Shown here: positions 27,532 to 35,723 of the stretch, in pieces
How positions within the stretch are numbered: the first letter of the stretch is position 1
Layout: each line of letters starts with the position of its first letter
Assembly (NCBI RefSeq): GCF_023273895.1
Contig: NZ_CP096883.1
Span: 682,001-746,000, forward strand
Length of the DNA stretch: 64,000 nucleotides
Direction of reading: 5' to 3'
Source of the DNA: Sphingobacterium sp. PCS056
GTDB taxonomy: Bacteria > Bacteroidota > Bacteroidia > Sphingobacteriales > Sphingobacteriaceae
Notes under the pieces: model-generated
The model's input: only the letters and a program-made list of their open reading frames with translations
Told to the model about the DNA's origin: nothing
The model's database searches: none
Translations under genes and position numbers: made by a program

Positions 27532-27801
27532 TTACCAAGAAGCTTTTTTAACCCCCGGGATTTTACCGTCTAATGCCATCTCACGGAATGTTACACGAGA
27601 GATACCAAATTGACGCATATATCCTTTAGGACGTCCTGTTAATTTACAACGGTTGTGTAAACGAACTGGAGAAGCATTCTTAGGCAATTTATCTAATGCA
27701 GCATAATCACCAGCAGCTTTTAACGCAGCACGTTTGTCAGCAAATTTAGCTACTAATTTAGCGCGTTTTACTTCGCGAGCTTTTAATCCTTCCTTAGCCA
27801 T
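27532..27801 (-). CDS. rpsN: 30S ribosomal protein S14 (long, zinc-free form)
   Basis: The product has 89 residues. It contains [20 protein letters not shown] and [17 protein letters not shown], ending PGVKKASW. It is the long form without the C-x-x-C zinc pairs. It overlaps the end of rplE by 8 bp. Confidence 0.98.
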   Translation of the reverse strand: MAKEGLKAREVKRAKLVAKFADKRAALKAAGDYAALDKLPKNASPVRLHNRCKLTGRPKGYMRQFGISRVTFREMALDGKIPGVKKASW

Positions 27802-28363
27802 TGTTATTAGTGTTTTGATTTTTAAATGGTAAACCGAATTGTTTCAACAATTCTAAAGCCTCAACATCATTTCCTGCACTAGTCACGAAAGTAATGTCCA
27901 TACCTTGAATTTTGTTGATTTTATCAATGTTGATCTCAGGGAAAATGATTTGCTCAGTAATTCCTAAGTTGTAGTTACCTCTACCGTCGAAACCTTTATC
28001 GTTGATACCACGGAAGTCACGAATACGTGGAAGTGATACAGCGATTAAACGATCTAAGAACTCATACATGTTGTTATCACGCAAAGTAACACGCGCACCA
28101 ACAGGCATACCTTTACGTAATTTGAAGTTTGAGATATCTTTTTTCGATTTAGTTGCAACAGCTTGTTGACCAGTAATTAATGTTAACTCTGCAATAGCGT
28201 TATCAATTAATTTTTTATCTGAAGTGGCAGCACCTACACCTTGTGAAACAACGATTTTCTCAAGTTTAGGAACCTGCATAACACTTTTATACTGGAATTT
28301 TTCTTTAAGTGCAGTACGGATTTCCTCCGCATATTTCACTTTTAATCTTGGTACGTAAGTCAT
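27794..28363 (-). CDS. rplE: 50S ribosomal protein L5
   Basis: The product has 189 residues with [14 protein letters not shown], the [20 protein letters not shown] segment, and the [18 protein letters not shown] loop. It binds 5S rRNA and contacts the P-site tRNA. Its start overlaps the rplX stop by 1 bp and its end overlaps rpsN, indicating tight translational coupling. Confidence 0.98.
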   Translation of the reverse strand: MTYVPRLKVKYAEEIRTALKEKFQYKSVMQVPKLEKIVVSQGVGAATSDKKLIDNAIAELTLITGQQAVATKSKKDISNFKLRKGMPVGARVTLRDNNMYEFLDRLIAVSLPRIRDFRGINDKGFDGRGNYNLGITEQIIFPEINIDKINKIQGMDITFVTSAGNDVEALELLKQFGLPFKNQNTNNNG

Positions 28364-28710
28364 TATTTAATTTCCTCCCCTGATTTTTTTGCTACACGAA
28401 CAATTTTACCATCTTCGTTAACTTTACGACCTACGCGAGTAGGAGCTCCTGTTTTAGGATCGATTAAAGCTAAGTTAGAAATATGGATAGCTGCTTCTTT
28501 TTCAATAATACCACCATTAGGATTAGCCGCACTTGGTTTAGTGTGTTTTTTGATGATATTAGCGCCTTCTACAACAGCTCTATTAGCATCCACTAAAACT
28601 TGCAATACTTTTCCTTGAACACCTTTAGAGTTACCAGCGATAACTTTCACTAAATCACCTTTTTTGATTTTGATTTTGTGTGTAGTTGTTGTTGTTTTTT
28701 TGTATGCCAT
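28363..28710 (-). CDS. rplX: 50S ribosomal protein L24
   Basis: The product has 115 residues. A Lys/Thr-rich start is followed by the KOW motif [20 protein letters not shown] (about 13-32) and [14 protein letters not shown]. It is an assembly initiator of the 50S subunit. It lies 2 bp after rplN. Confidence 0.98.
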   Translation of the reverse strand: MAYKKTTTTTHKIKIKKGDLVKVIAGNSKGVQGKVLQVLVDANRAVVEGANIIKKHTKPSAANPNGGIIEKEAAIHISNLALIDPKTGAPTRVGRKVNEDGKIVRVAKKSGEEIK

Positions 28711-28712
28711 AA

Positions 28713-29081
28713 TTATAAAACCTCCGGTGCTAGTGATACAATTTTCATGAACTGTTTCTCACGTAACTCTCTAGCAACTGGGCCAAAGATACGTGTACCA
28801 CGTGGTTCATCATTATTATTTAATAATACTGCAGCGTTGTCATCAAAACGAATATAAGAACCATCTTTACGACGGATTTCTTTTTTAGTTCTAACAACTA
28901 CAGCTTTAGAAACAGTACCTTTTTTTACGTTTCCTGAAGGTAAAGCGCTTTTGATGGTAACAACAATTTTATCACCTATCGAAGCATAACGCTTACCTGT
29001 GCCACCTAACACACGGATTACTAAAACTTCTTTAGCTCCGCTGTTATCAGCAACATTTAGTCTTGATTCCTGTTGTACCAT
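28713..29081 (-). CDS. rplN: 50S ribosomal protein L14
   Basis: The product has 122 residues starting [18 protein letters not shown] and containing [23 protein letters not shown] and [14 protein letters not shown], all typical. It lies 1 bp after rpsQ. Confidence 0.98.
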   Translation of the reverse strand: MVQQESRLNVADNSGAKEVLVIRVLGGTGKRYASIGDKIVVTIKSALPSGNVKKGTVSKAVVVRTKKEIRRKDGSYIRFDDNAAVLLNNNDEPRGTRIFGPVARELREKQFMKIVSLAPEVL

Positions 29082-29082
29082 G

Positions 29083-29337
29083 TTATTTAGCTCTTTCTAA
29101 TATTTCTACTAATCTCCAATTCTTAGTCTTACTCAGCGGACGAGTTTCCATAATTAATACCGTATCGCCGATACCACAGGTATTAGTTTCGTCATGAGCA
29201 GTAAATTTAGTAGTTTTTTTAACGAATTTACCGTAGATAGGGTGTTTCACTTTACGCTCAACCTTTACTACGATAGATTTCTCCATCTTATTGCTAACTA
29301 CTAAGCCGATTCTTGTTTTTCTTAATTGTCTTTCCAT
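29083..29337 (-). CDS. rpsQ: 30S ribosomal protein S17
   Basis: The product has 84 residues with the OB-fold segments [35 protein letters not shown] and [21 protein letters not shown]. It lies 12 bp after rpmC. Confidence 0.98.
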   Translation of the reverse strand: MERQLRKTRIGLVVSNKMEKSIVVKVERKVKHPIYGKFVKKTTKFTAHDETNTCGIGDTVLIMETRPLSKTKNWRLVEILERAK

Positions 29338-29349
29338 TTCGACTTCAAT

Positions 29350-29568
29350 TTATGCCTCAGAGGCTGTTTCTTTCTTAGCTGCAGCTTTACGAGCACTCAA
29401 TTCAGTACTTAAACGAGCGATATCTCTACGAGCTGTTTTGATTACATTAGGGTTCTCAATTGCAGAAACAGCATGTGCAAATTTCAATTTGCTAAGGGCA
29501 GCTTTCTCTTCTACTAAACGAGCAGCTAGATCCTCTGTTGATAATTCTAAAATTTCTGAATTTTTCAT
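29350..29568 (-). CDS. rpmC: 50S ribosomal protein L29
   Basis: The product has 72 residues. The two-helix core starts MKNSEILELSTEDLAARL and contains ALSKLKFAHAVSAIENPNVI and ARRDIARLSTEL. A short Ala/Lys/Glu tail (RKAAAKKETASEA) follows. It is preceded by a 92-bp spacer with a stem-loop. Confidence 0.97.
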   Translation of the reverse strand: MKNSEILELSTEDLAARLVEEKAALSKLKFAHAVSAIENPNVIKTARRDIARLSTELSARKAAAKKETASEA

Positions 29569-29610
29569 TTTATTTCAGTTGTTATATTGGGTTATCATTA
29601 GTTTATATAT

Positions 29611-29637
29611 AGCCTTAGGAGTAACGGTCCTAAGGCT
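29611..29637 (-). repeat. Stem-loop in the rplP-rpmC spacer
   Basis: A perfect 10-bp stem (AGCCTTAGGA / TCCTAAGGCT) with a 7-nt loop lies in the spacer, with an outer TCATTA / TAATGA pair (29595-29600, 29642-29647) that could extend it. There is no T run. Confidence 0.55.
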
Positions 29638-29660
29638 TAAATAATGACATTACCAACGAT

Positions 29661-30083
29661 TTATGCTTCTACGTAATCTCTACGTATAACAAACTTAGTT
29701 TGAACCGGAAGCTTTTGAGCTGCAAGACGTAATGCTTCTTTAGCAATTTCTAAAGATACACCTTCTGCTTCAAATAACATACGGCCTGGGCGTACTACGG
29801 CAACCCAGTATTCTGGAGCTCCCTTACCTTTACCCATACGAACCTCTGCAGGTTTTTTAGTAACGGGTTTATCAGGGAAAATACGGATCCAAACTTGACC
29901 TTCACGTTTCATGTAACGTGTCACTGCAATACGAGCTGCCTCGATTTGACGGCTTGTGATCCATGCTTCCTCCATTGACTTGATACCGAAAGAACCAAAA
30001 GCTAACTCTGCTCCACGAGAAGCGTTACCTTTCATACGTCCTTTCTGCATCTTTCTGAACTTTGTTCTTTTTGGCTGTAACAT
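29661..30083 (-). CDS. rplP: 50S ribosomal protein L16
   Basis: The product has 140 residues beginning [19 protein letters not shown] and containing [37 protein letters not shown] and [15 protein letters not shown]. It lies at the A-site of the 50S subunit. It follows rpsC after a 57-bp spacer with a small hairpin. Confidence 0.98.
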   Translation of the reverse strand: MLQPKRTKFRKMQKGRMKGNASRGAELAFGSFGIKSMEEAWITSRQIEAARIAVTRYMKREGQVWIRIFPDKPVTKKPAEVRMGKGKGAPEYWVAVVRPGRMLFEAEGVSLEIAKEALRLAAQKLPVQTKFVIRRDYVEA

Positions 30084-30100
30084 GTTCGTTATTTATTTTA

Positions 30101-30119
30101 ATCCCGTCAGCGACGGGAT
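30101..30119 (-). repeat. Stem-loop in the rpsC-rplP spacer
   Basis: A perfect 8-bp stem (ATCCCGTC / GACGGGAT) with a 3-nt loop, unusually GC-rich for this genome, lies 21 nt after the rpsC stop and 17 nt before the rplP start. Confidence 0.5.
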
Positions 30120-30140
30120 ATTTTTAAATCTTATTATTAA

Positions 30141-30932
30141 TTAATCTCTTTTTGCACCACGGTTGTTGCCACCACGATTGTTGTTTCCACCACGACGGTC
30201 ACCACCACGACCACCTTTACGGTTGTCACGACGATCAGCACCGCCTTCGTTTCCACCACGTGTTTTCACACCAGAAGCTTGACCAATGTTTGGAGATAAG
30301 TCACGTTTACCGTAAACCTCACCTTTACAGATCCAAACTTTGATACCGATTTTACCGTAAGTAGTAAGTGCCTCAGCTAATGCATAGTCGATATCAGCAC
30401 GCAATGTATGTAAAGGAGTTCTTCCTTCTTTGTACTGCTCAGAGCGTGCCATTTCAGCACCACCCAAACGACCAGAACACATAATTTTGATACCTTCAGC
30501 ACCCATACGCATTGTCGATGCAATAGAAGTTTTCATTGCACGACGGAATGAAATACGCGCCTCTAATTGTTTAGCGACACCCTCAGCTACTAATTTAGCA
30601 TCTAACTCAGGACGTTTAATCTCAAAAATGTTAATTTGAACATCTTTTTTAGTGATTTTCTTTAACTCTTCTTTGATCTTATCAACTTCCTGACCACCTT
30701 TACCGATAACGATACCAGGTCTTGCTGTATGGATAGTAACTGTGATACGTTTTAAAGTTCTTTCAATAACAACTTTTGCTACACCACCTTTTGCTATACG
30801 AACAGAAAGATATTTTCTAATCTTCTCGTCTTCTACTAATTTATCGGCATAGTTTTTTCCTCCGAACCAATTAGAATCCCAACCTCTGATGATTCCTAAT
30901 CTGCTACCTATTGGATTTGCTTTTTGTCCCAT
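30141..30932 (-). CDS. rpsC: 30S ribosomal protein S3 with RGG-like tail
   Basis: The product has 263 residues. The N-terminal part contains [13 protein letters not shown] and the KH domain with [19 protein letters not shown] (about 73-91). The C-terminal domain has [19 protein letters not shown] and GVKVWI-type strands. From about residue 220 the protein ends in a Gly/Arg/Asn-rich tail with repeated RGG and NNRGG units. S3 lines the mRNA entry tunnel and helicase site, and the tail could contact RNA (inference). Confidence 0.98.
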   Translation of the reverse strand: MGQKANPIGSRLGIIRGWDSNWFGGKNYADKLVEDEKIRKYLSVRIAKGGVAKVVIERTLKRITVTIHTARPGIVIGKGGQEVDKIKEELKKITKKDVQINIFEIKRPELDAKLVAEGVAKQLEARISFRRAMKTSIASTMRMGAEGIKIMCSGRLGGAEMARSEQYKEGRTPLHTLRADIDYALAEALTTYGKIGIKVWICKGEVYGKRDLSPNIGQASGVKTRGGNEGGADRRDNRKGGRGGDRRGGNNNRGGNNRGAKRD

Positions 30933-30943
30933 TTCTCAATAAA

Positions 30944-31378
30944 TTAGTTTTGTTCAACGTTAGATTTACTGTCAACGATCAAAGTAACATGGTTTGAACG
31001 CTTACGAATTCTATAACCGCGACCTTGTGGAGCTGGACGTAATCTTTTCAATTGACGACCACCTGCTACTTCGACTTCTTTAACGTATAATTGACTATCT
31101 TCAACTGATTTACCTTCGTTTTTAGCTTCCCAGTTTTTAATTGCAGATAATAATAATTTTTCTACACGGATTGCTGCTTCTTTGCTTGTATGCTTTAAAA
31201 TATATAAAGCATTCTCTACTTTCTCGCCACGAATTAAGTCCACTACTAAACGCATCTTACGAGGTGAAGTAGGGCAATTTAATAATTTGGCAGTAGAAGC
31301 TCCTCCTATTTGAGCTTTCTCTTGCTCTTTGCGCTGTTTTATTAAAACAGACTTTTTAAGTTTTTTTGTTGCTTCCAT
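30944..31378 (-). CDS. rplV: 50S ribosomal protein L22
   Basis: The product has 144 residues. A Lys/Gln-rich extension of about 30 residues precedes the L22 core, which contains [19 protein letters not shown] and the tunnel-lining hairpin ending [18 protein letters not shown]. coli L22 has 110 residues. It lies 11 bp before rpsC. Confidence 0.97.
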   Translation of the reverse strand: MEATKKLKKSVLIKQRKEQEKAQIGGASTAKLLNCPTSPRKMRLVVDLIRGEKVENALYILKHTSKEAAIRVEKLLLSAIKNWEAKNEGKSVEDSQLYVKEVEVAGGRQLKRLRPAPQGRGYRIRKRSNHVTLIVDSKSNVEQN

Positions 31379-31384
31379 TACCTA

Positions 31385-31651
31385 TTATTTTTTCTTTTCT
31401 GCGTGGCCTCTGAATGTACGCGTAGGAGCGAATTCGCCTAATTTGTGACCTACCATGTTTTCCGTTACATAAACAGGGATAAATTTATTCCCGTTGTGCA
31501 CTGCAAAGGTATGACCAACAAAATCAGGTGAAATCATTGATCTGCGAGACCATGTTTTGATAACTGACTTCTTGTTAGTTTCATTCATAGAAAGAACTTT
31601 TCCTTCTAAGTTGTGATCGATATAAGGACCTTTTTTAATTGAACGAGCCAT
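31385..31651 (-). CDS. rpsS: 30S ribosomal protein S19
   Basis: The product has 88 residues: [19 protein letters not shown], the [20 protein letters not shown] segment and [18 protein letters not shown] are all family hallmarks. Its start overlaps the rplB stop by 1 bp. Confidence 0.98.
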   Translation of the reverse strand: MARSIKKGPYIDHNLEGKVLSMNETNKKSVIKTWSRRSMISPDFVGHTFAVHNGNKFIPVYVTENMVGHKLGEFAPTRTFRGHAEKKK

Positions 31652-32478
31652 TATTTTTTCCTTCTCTCAATGATGTAACGATTCGATGTTTTCTTCTTGT
31701 CGCGTGTTTTGAAGCCTTTAGCTAAAACACCTGTGCGTGAACGAGGCTGACCTCCTGAGGTACGACCCTCACCACCACCCATAGGGTGATCGACAGGGTT
31801 CATAGCTACACCACGAACTCTTGGACGACGTCCTAACCAACGGTTACGACCAGCCTTACCTAACACTTCGATTCTTCTATCATGGTTAGATACTGAACCA
31901 ATTGTAGCTACGCAAGTCAATAAGATCATACGTGTCTCACTTGAAGGTAATTTGATAATAGCATATTTACCATCACGAGCAGACAATTGAGCATATGTAC
32001 CAGCCGAACGAGCGATTGAACCACCTTGACCAGGATTCAATTCAATGTTATGAATGATAGAACCCAATGGAATGTTTGCTAATGGGATTGTATTACCTAC
32101 TTCTGGGGCAACTTTTTCTCCTGCTACTACAGTCATTCCAACTTTTAAACCAGCTGGAGCGATGATATAACGTTTCTCACCATCAGCATAATGCAATAAT
32201 GCAATACGTGCTGTACGGTTTGGATCGTATTCAATTGTAGCTACTGTTGCAGGGATATCTTTTTTATCGCGTTTGAAATCTATTAATCGGTATACTTTCT
32301 TGTGTCCCCCACCGATATAACGCATAGTCATTTTACCGGATTTATTACGACCGCCCGATCTTTTGTTGCTTCCAACTACTAATGATTTTTCAGGAACATT
32401 AGTTGTTACGTCAGAATAGTCAGCGCCTACTCTGAAACGAGTACCAGGGGTTACCGGTTTGAATCTTTTAACTGCCAT
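31651..32478 (-). CDS. rplB: 50S ribosomal protein L2
   Basis: The product has 275 residues with the RNA-binding OB and SH3-like domains ([20 protein letters not shown] near 43-62; [20 protein letters not shown]) and the conserved peptidyl-transferase proximal loop [20 protein letters not shown] near 222-241. It lies 6 bp after rplW. Confidence 0.98.
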   Translation of the reverse strand: MAVKRFKPVTPGTRFRVGADYSDVTTNVPEKSLVVGSNKRSGGRNKSGKMTMRYIGGGHKKVYRLIDFKRDKKDIPATVATIEYDPNRTARIALLHYADGEKRYIIAPAGLKVGMTVVAGEKVAPEVGNTIPLANIPLGSIIHNIELNPGQGGSIARSAGTYAQLSARDGKYAIIKLPSSETRMILLTCVATIGSVSNHDRRIEVLGKAGRNRWLGRRPRVRGVAMNPVDHPMGGGEGRTSGGQPRSRTGVLAKGFKTRDKKKTSNRYIIERRKK

Positions 32479-32484
32479 CTCTAA

Positions 32485-32775
32485 TTATATAGTACTGTAA
32501 AAGTCAATAGTTTCGCCATCTTTAATTGTAATGACAGCTTTTTTATACTTAGGAGCTCTACCAGAAACAAAACCTGCTTTTGTGTAACGGCTTTTTGCTT
32601 TACCTGCTACTACTGCAGTATTAACCGCAAGAACAGTAACACCAAACATAGCTTCAACTGCTGTTTTGATCTGAATTTTGTTAGCTCTGTGATCTACTTT
32701 GAAAGCATAACGGTTTAATTTTTCCGTTAAAAATGAAGCTTTCTCAGTTAAGATAGGTTTTTTAATAATGTCCAT
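32485..32775 (-). CDS. rplW: 50S ribosomal protein L23
   Basis: The product has 96 residues with the family start IIKKPILTEKA and the KIQIKTAVEAMFGVTVLAVNT segment. It lies at the tunnel exit where chaperones and SRP dock. It is 1 bp after rplD. Confidence 0.98.
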   Translation of the reverse strand: MDIIKKPILTEKASFLTEKLNRYAFKVDHRANKIQIKTAVEAMFGVTVLAVNTAVVAGKAKSRYTKAGFVSGRAPKYKKAVITIKDGETIDFYSTI

Positions 32776-32776
32776 A

Positions 32777-33406
32777 TTACTTAGCTAATGCCTCCTCCAA
32801 AGTTTTAAGAGAACCTGTAGTGAACAATAATTTAGTAGCATTCAATACATCATATGTATTCAATTGATCTACCGTAATTACTTTTGCTTTCTTCAAGTTT
32901 CTGCTTGATAAATAAACGTTGTTATCTTGCGCTTGTAAAACCAATAAAGTTTTCTCATTCGCTACATTTAAAGCATTTACTAAAGCAACATAATTTTTAG
33001 TTCCGATTGAGTCAAATTTAACTTCATCTAATACTAAAACATTGTTGTCAACAGCTTTGTAGCTTAACGCTGATTTACGTGCCAATTGTTTCAATTTTTT
33101 ATTCAATTTGAAAGAATAGTCACGAGGTTGAGGACCGAATACACGACCACCACCATTAAACAATGGAGATTTGATAGAACCCGCACGAGCACCACCTGTA
33201 CCTTTTTGTTTGTGTAATTTACGAGTTGATCCCGCGATTTCATTACGTTGTTTAGATTTGTGAGTTCCTTGGCGTTGATTCGCTAAGTATTGCTTCACGT
33301 CCAAATAGATCGCATGATCGTTAGGCTCTAACCCAAATACCGACTCAGGAAGTTGCACCTTGGCACCTGTTTCTTTACCTGATAAATTTAAAACTTTAAC
33401 TTCCAT
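32777..33406 (-). CDS. rplD: 50S ribosomal protein L4
   Basis: The product has 209 residues. The long tunnel loop is visible as QGTHKSKQRNEIAGSTRKLH and KGTGGARAGSIKSPLFNGGG (about 46-88), followed by the globular domain. In E. coli L4 controls the S10 operon through the leader. It lies 3 bp after rplC. Confidence 0.98.
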   Translation of the reverse strand: MEVKVLNLSGKETGAKVQLPESVFGLEPNDHAIYLDVKQYLANQRQGTHKSKQRNEIAGSTRKLHKQKGTGGARAGSIKSPLFNGGGRVFGPQPRDYSFKLNKKLKQLARKSALSYKAVDNNVLVLDEVKFDSIGTKNYVALVNALNVANEKTLLVLQAQDNNVYLSSRNLKKAKVITVDQLNTYDVLNATKLLFTTGSLKTLEEALAK

Positions 33407-33409
33407 TTC

Positions 33410-34027
33410 CTATTTGTCTACAACTACATAAGAACCTTTAGCTCCTGGGATGGAACCACTAACAACGATTAGGTTTTGATCAGCATAAACTTTCAAAACT
33501 TGTAAGTTCTGAACTTTAATCCTGTCACCACCCATACGACCCGCCATACGCATACCTTTAAATACACGTGAAGGCCAAGAAGCCGCACCAATTGAACCTG
33601 GAGCACGTAGTCTGTTGTGCTGACCGTGAGTCGCACCACCTACACCACCAAATCCATGACGTTTCATTACACCTTGAAAACCTTTACCTTTAGAAGTACC
33701 GACTACGTCAACATACTCCCCCTCTTCAAAAAGTGTAACGTCAACTACGTCACCAAGTTGTTTTGCATCTGGAAAAGTTTTAAACTCTACCAGCTTACGC
33801 TTAGGCGTTGTATTTGCTTTTGCAAAGTGCCCTTTTAAAGAATTCGTTGTGTTCTTTTCTCTTGCTTCATCGAAGCCAAGTTGAACAGCAGCGTAGCCAT
33901 CTTTCTCTTCCGTACGTATCTGCGTAACCACGCACGGACCAGCTTGAATAACAGTACAAGGAATGTTTTTTCCCTCTGCATCAAACAGGCTTGTCATTCC
34001 TACTTTTTTTCCAATAATACCTGACAT
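33410..34027 (-). CDS. rplC: 50S ribosomal protein L3
   Basis: The product has 205 residues with [19 protein letters not shown], the [13 protein letters not shown] loop with the conserved Gln near the peptidyl-transferase centre, and [20 protein letters not shown]. It is the first gene of the superoperon in this window. rpsJ, which precedes rplC in most bacteria, is absent from the 398 bp upstream. Confidence 0.98.
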   Translation of the reverse strand: MSGIIGKKVGMTSLFDAEGKNIPCTVIQAGPCVVTQIRTEEKDGYAAVQLGFDEAREKNTTNSLKGHFAKANTTPKRKLVEFKTFPDAKQLGDVVDVTLFEEGEYVDVVGTSKGKGFQGVMKRHGFGGVGGATHGQHNRLRAPGSIGAASWPSRVFKGMRMAGRMGGDRIKVQNLQVLKVYADQNLIVVSGSIPGAKGSYVVVDK

Positions 34028-34055
34028 GTTGTAAATTAATTAATTAAAAGTCCAT

Positions 34056-34073
34056 CGAAGCAGTAGGGCTTCG
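34056..34073 (-). promoter_or_regulatory. Leader stem-loop upstream of rplC
   Basis: In the predicted ~60-nt leader of the superoperon a 6-bp stem (CGAAGC / GCTTCG, 6-nt loop) lies 28 nt before the rplC start. It may be a site for autogenous control by a ribosomal protein (inference). Confidence 0.35.
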
Positions 34074-34094
34074 CTCAAGACGTATTTCTCCCAA

Positions 34095-34125
34095 TAAGGG
34101 ACTGCAAAAGTAAGAAGAATTTTCT
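34095..34125 (-). promoter_or_regulatory. Promoter of the ribosomal superoperon
   Basis: On the minus strand TTTG (34125-34122) is followed after exactly 19 nt by TACTTTTG (34102-34095), a full match to the Bacteroidota TTTG / TAnnTTTG promoter. The leader to the rplC ATG would be about 60 nt. Confidence 0.75.
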
Positions 34126-34127
34126 AA

Positions 34128-34354
34128 GTATCAAATTATTAGCGCATTATTTTTTTATTTTTTTATCCCGATCAAGAAAATAAAAAAATAACCGATTGAA
34201 TTATTAAAAATTAATCGAATAGCAGACAACTCATGGATACGATAAACATATAACTTAATTAACTTTTTTATCCTTAAAAAATCAAACGATGAAATATAAA
34301 CCAAATGTAATACCGGCTTACTCAGTAAATAATAAATACCAATTTACAACAACC
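34128..34354. other. AT-rich gap between the ribosomal promoter and the PUL terminator
   Basis: No open frame, RNA gene or repeat that I can support lies in this part of the 398-bp space between rplC and the GH88 gene. It is very AT-rich. In particular no rpsJ remnant is visible. Confidence 0.5.
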
Positions 34355-34400
34355 TAATAACAAAAACACCTATACCTAGTTGATAAAGCTAGGTATAGGT
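34355..34400 (-). terminator. Terminator of the susCD-DUF2264-GH88 operon
   Basis: A perfect 12-bp stem (ACCTATACCTAG / CTAGGTATAGGT, 34368-34379 and 34389-34400) with a 9-nt loop lies 26 nt after the GH88 stop. On the minus strand it is followed by GTTTTTGTTATT. Confidence 0.8.
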
Positions 34401-34425
34401 CGTTTAATCAGAATATACAGTCAAT

Positions 34426-35700
34426 TTAAATTTTTATGATAGGCTCCCCATCCAATAATCGTTTATATCGAACTAAAGCTTCTACATAATAGTAGTCCGC
34501 ATACGTCAAAGGAACATCAACCTCCGTCTCATGTGGAATGGACCCTACACTATGTTTTAAGATATACCCTCCCGATTCCTTATAGTCTGCTTTATAAGGT
34601 TTAGAAGACAATGATCGCAACATCTGCTCCGCTTTGACGATATATAATTGACTCTCCCCTCCATCGGTATATTGCGCAAGTTCCAACAATGCAGAAGCCA
34701 TGACTGCGGCAGTTGACACATCACGCAAATCTTTCTGATTGTAATATTTACTAGAAGTCGTTAATTTATTTTGATCCATATCCCAATAAGGAATCAGATC
34801 TTGAGGTAAATTGGGATGATTCAAATAAAACTTTGCAATATTTCTTGCCTGCTGTAAATATTTTTGATCATTCGTTTCCCTAAACATCATAGTATAACCA
34901 TATAAGCCCCAAGCCTGACCTCTGGACCAAGCTGATTCATCAAAAGCACCTTGTGCAGTCTTCCTAGATATAATACTTCCGTCCATACTATTATAATCAA
35001 CTACATGATATGAACTATAATCTTTTCTGTAATGATTGACCATGGTTGCATCAGCATGTTTAATTGCGATGTCAGCATAACTGGAATTTCCTGTCATCTT
35101 AGATACTTCCATTAAAAACTCCAAATTCATCATATTATCTATAATAACAGGATATGTCCAAGATTGCCCATCCCAGTTTTTACCCCCATCCCATGAACGA
35201 ATAGTCTTTGTAGCATCCTTATAACGTGTCGCCAATGAGGCAGCACCTGTACTCAGTACATATTTATAGGAAGTAGAGTCACTTGTCAACCTTAGTGCAT
35301 TTCCAAAGCTGCAGTAAAGCATAAAACCCAGATCGTGCGTACCTTTATTATTCTTTTCTTTCTCCAAATATTTCAATTTTCTTTTGGCCTCATCTAATAA
35401 TTTCGGATCCTTTGAATACTCATAAAGGTACAATACAGTACCTGGATAAAAACCAGAACACCACCAGCTAGATCCCCAATTCACATATTTACCATTTTGG
35501 AAAGTCGTAGGAATATCAGCTTCTTTTACAGAAGAGGCGAGATAACTAATTTGTTTCTTTGCATCTTCCAGGTTCTGATTCACAAAAGCTTGATCAAGGG
35601 TTAGCCTATCCTTCACCAACTTTCTTTTACCTTTGCACGAAGCTCCCTGAAGAGCAAATCCTATTATTCCAAACAGGATTAAATAATTTCTCAAGTTCAT
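34426..35700 (-). CDS. GH88 unsaturated glucuronyl hydrolase, lipoprotein
   Basis: The product has 424 residues. The signal peptide ends in the lipobox QGASC with Cys22, so the protein should be lipid-anchored. The (alpha/alpha)6 barrel shows the two GH88 catalytic Asp positions: D123 in KGTHDLGF and D188 in VIIDNMMN. AFDESAWSRGQAW, NHPNLPQDLIPYWD and the C-terminal DVPLTYADYYYVEAL are further family blocks. GH88 enzymes remove the 4,5-unsaturated uronic acid that polysaccharide lyases leave at the non-reducing end. It is the last gene of the susC operon, 23 bp after the DUF2264 gene. A close paralogue at 46945-48195 lacks the lipobox. Confidence 0.92.
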   Translation of the reverse strand: MNLRNYLILFGIIGFALQGASCKGKRKLVKDRLTLDQAFVNQNLEDAKKQISYLASSVKEADIPTTFQNGKYVNWGSSWWCSGFYPGTVLYLYEYSKDPKLLDEAKRKLKYLEKEKNNKGTHDLGFMLYCSFGNALRLTSDSTSYKYVLSTGAASLATRYKDATKTIRSWDGGKNWDGQSWTYPVIIDNMMNLEFLMEVSKMTGNSSYADIAIKHADATMVNHYRKDYSSYHVVDYNSMDGSIISRKTAQGAFDESAWSRGQAWGLYGYTMMFRETNDQKYLQQARNIAKFYLNHPNLPQDLIPYWDMDQNKLTTSSKYYNQKDLRDVSTAAVMASALLELAQYTDGGESQLYIVKAEQMLRSLSSKPYKADYKESGGYILKHSVGSIPHETEVDVPLTYADYYYVEALVRYKRLLDGEPIIKI

Positions 35701-35723
35701 TTAAAAAGTAATTTTTGAGGTTT

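Noticed and set aside
30152..30343. His-rich plus-strand frame at the rpsC end
   Set aside because: It is the opposite-strand reading of the RGG tail of S3.
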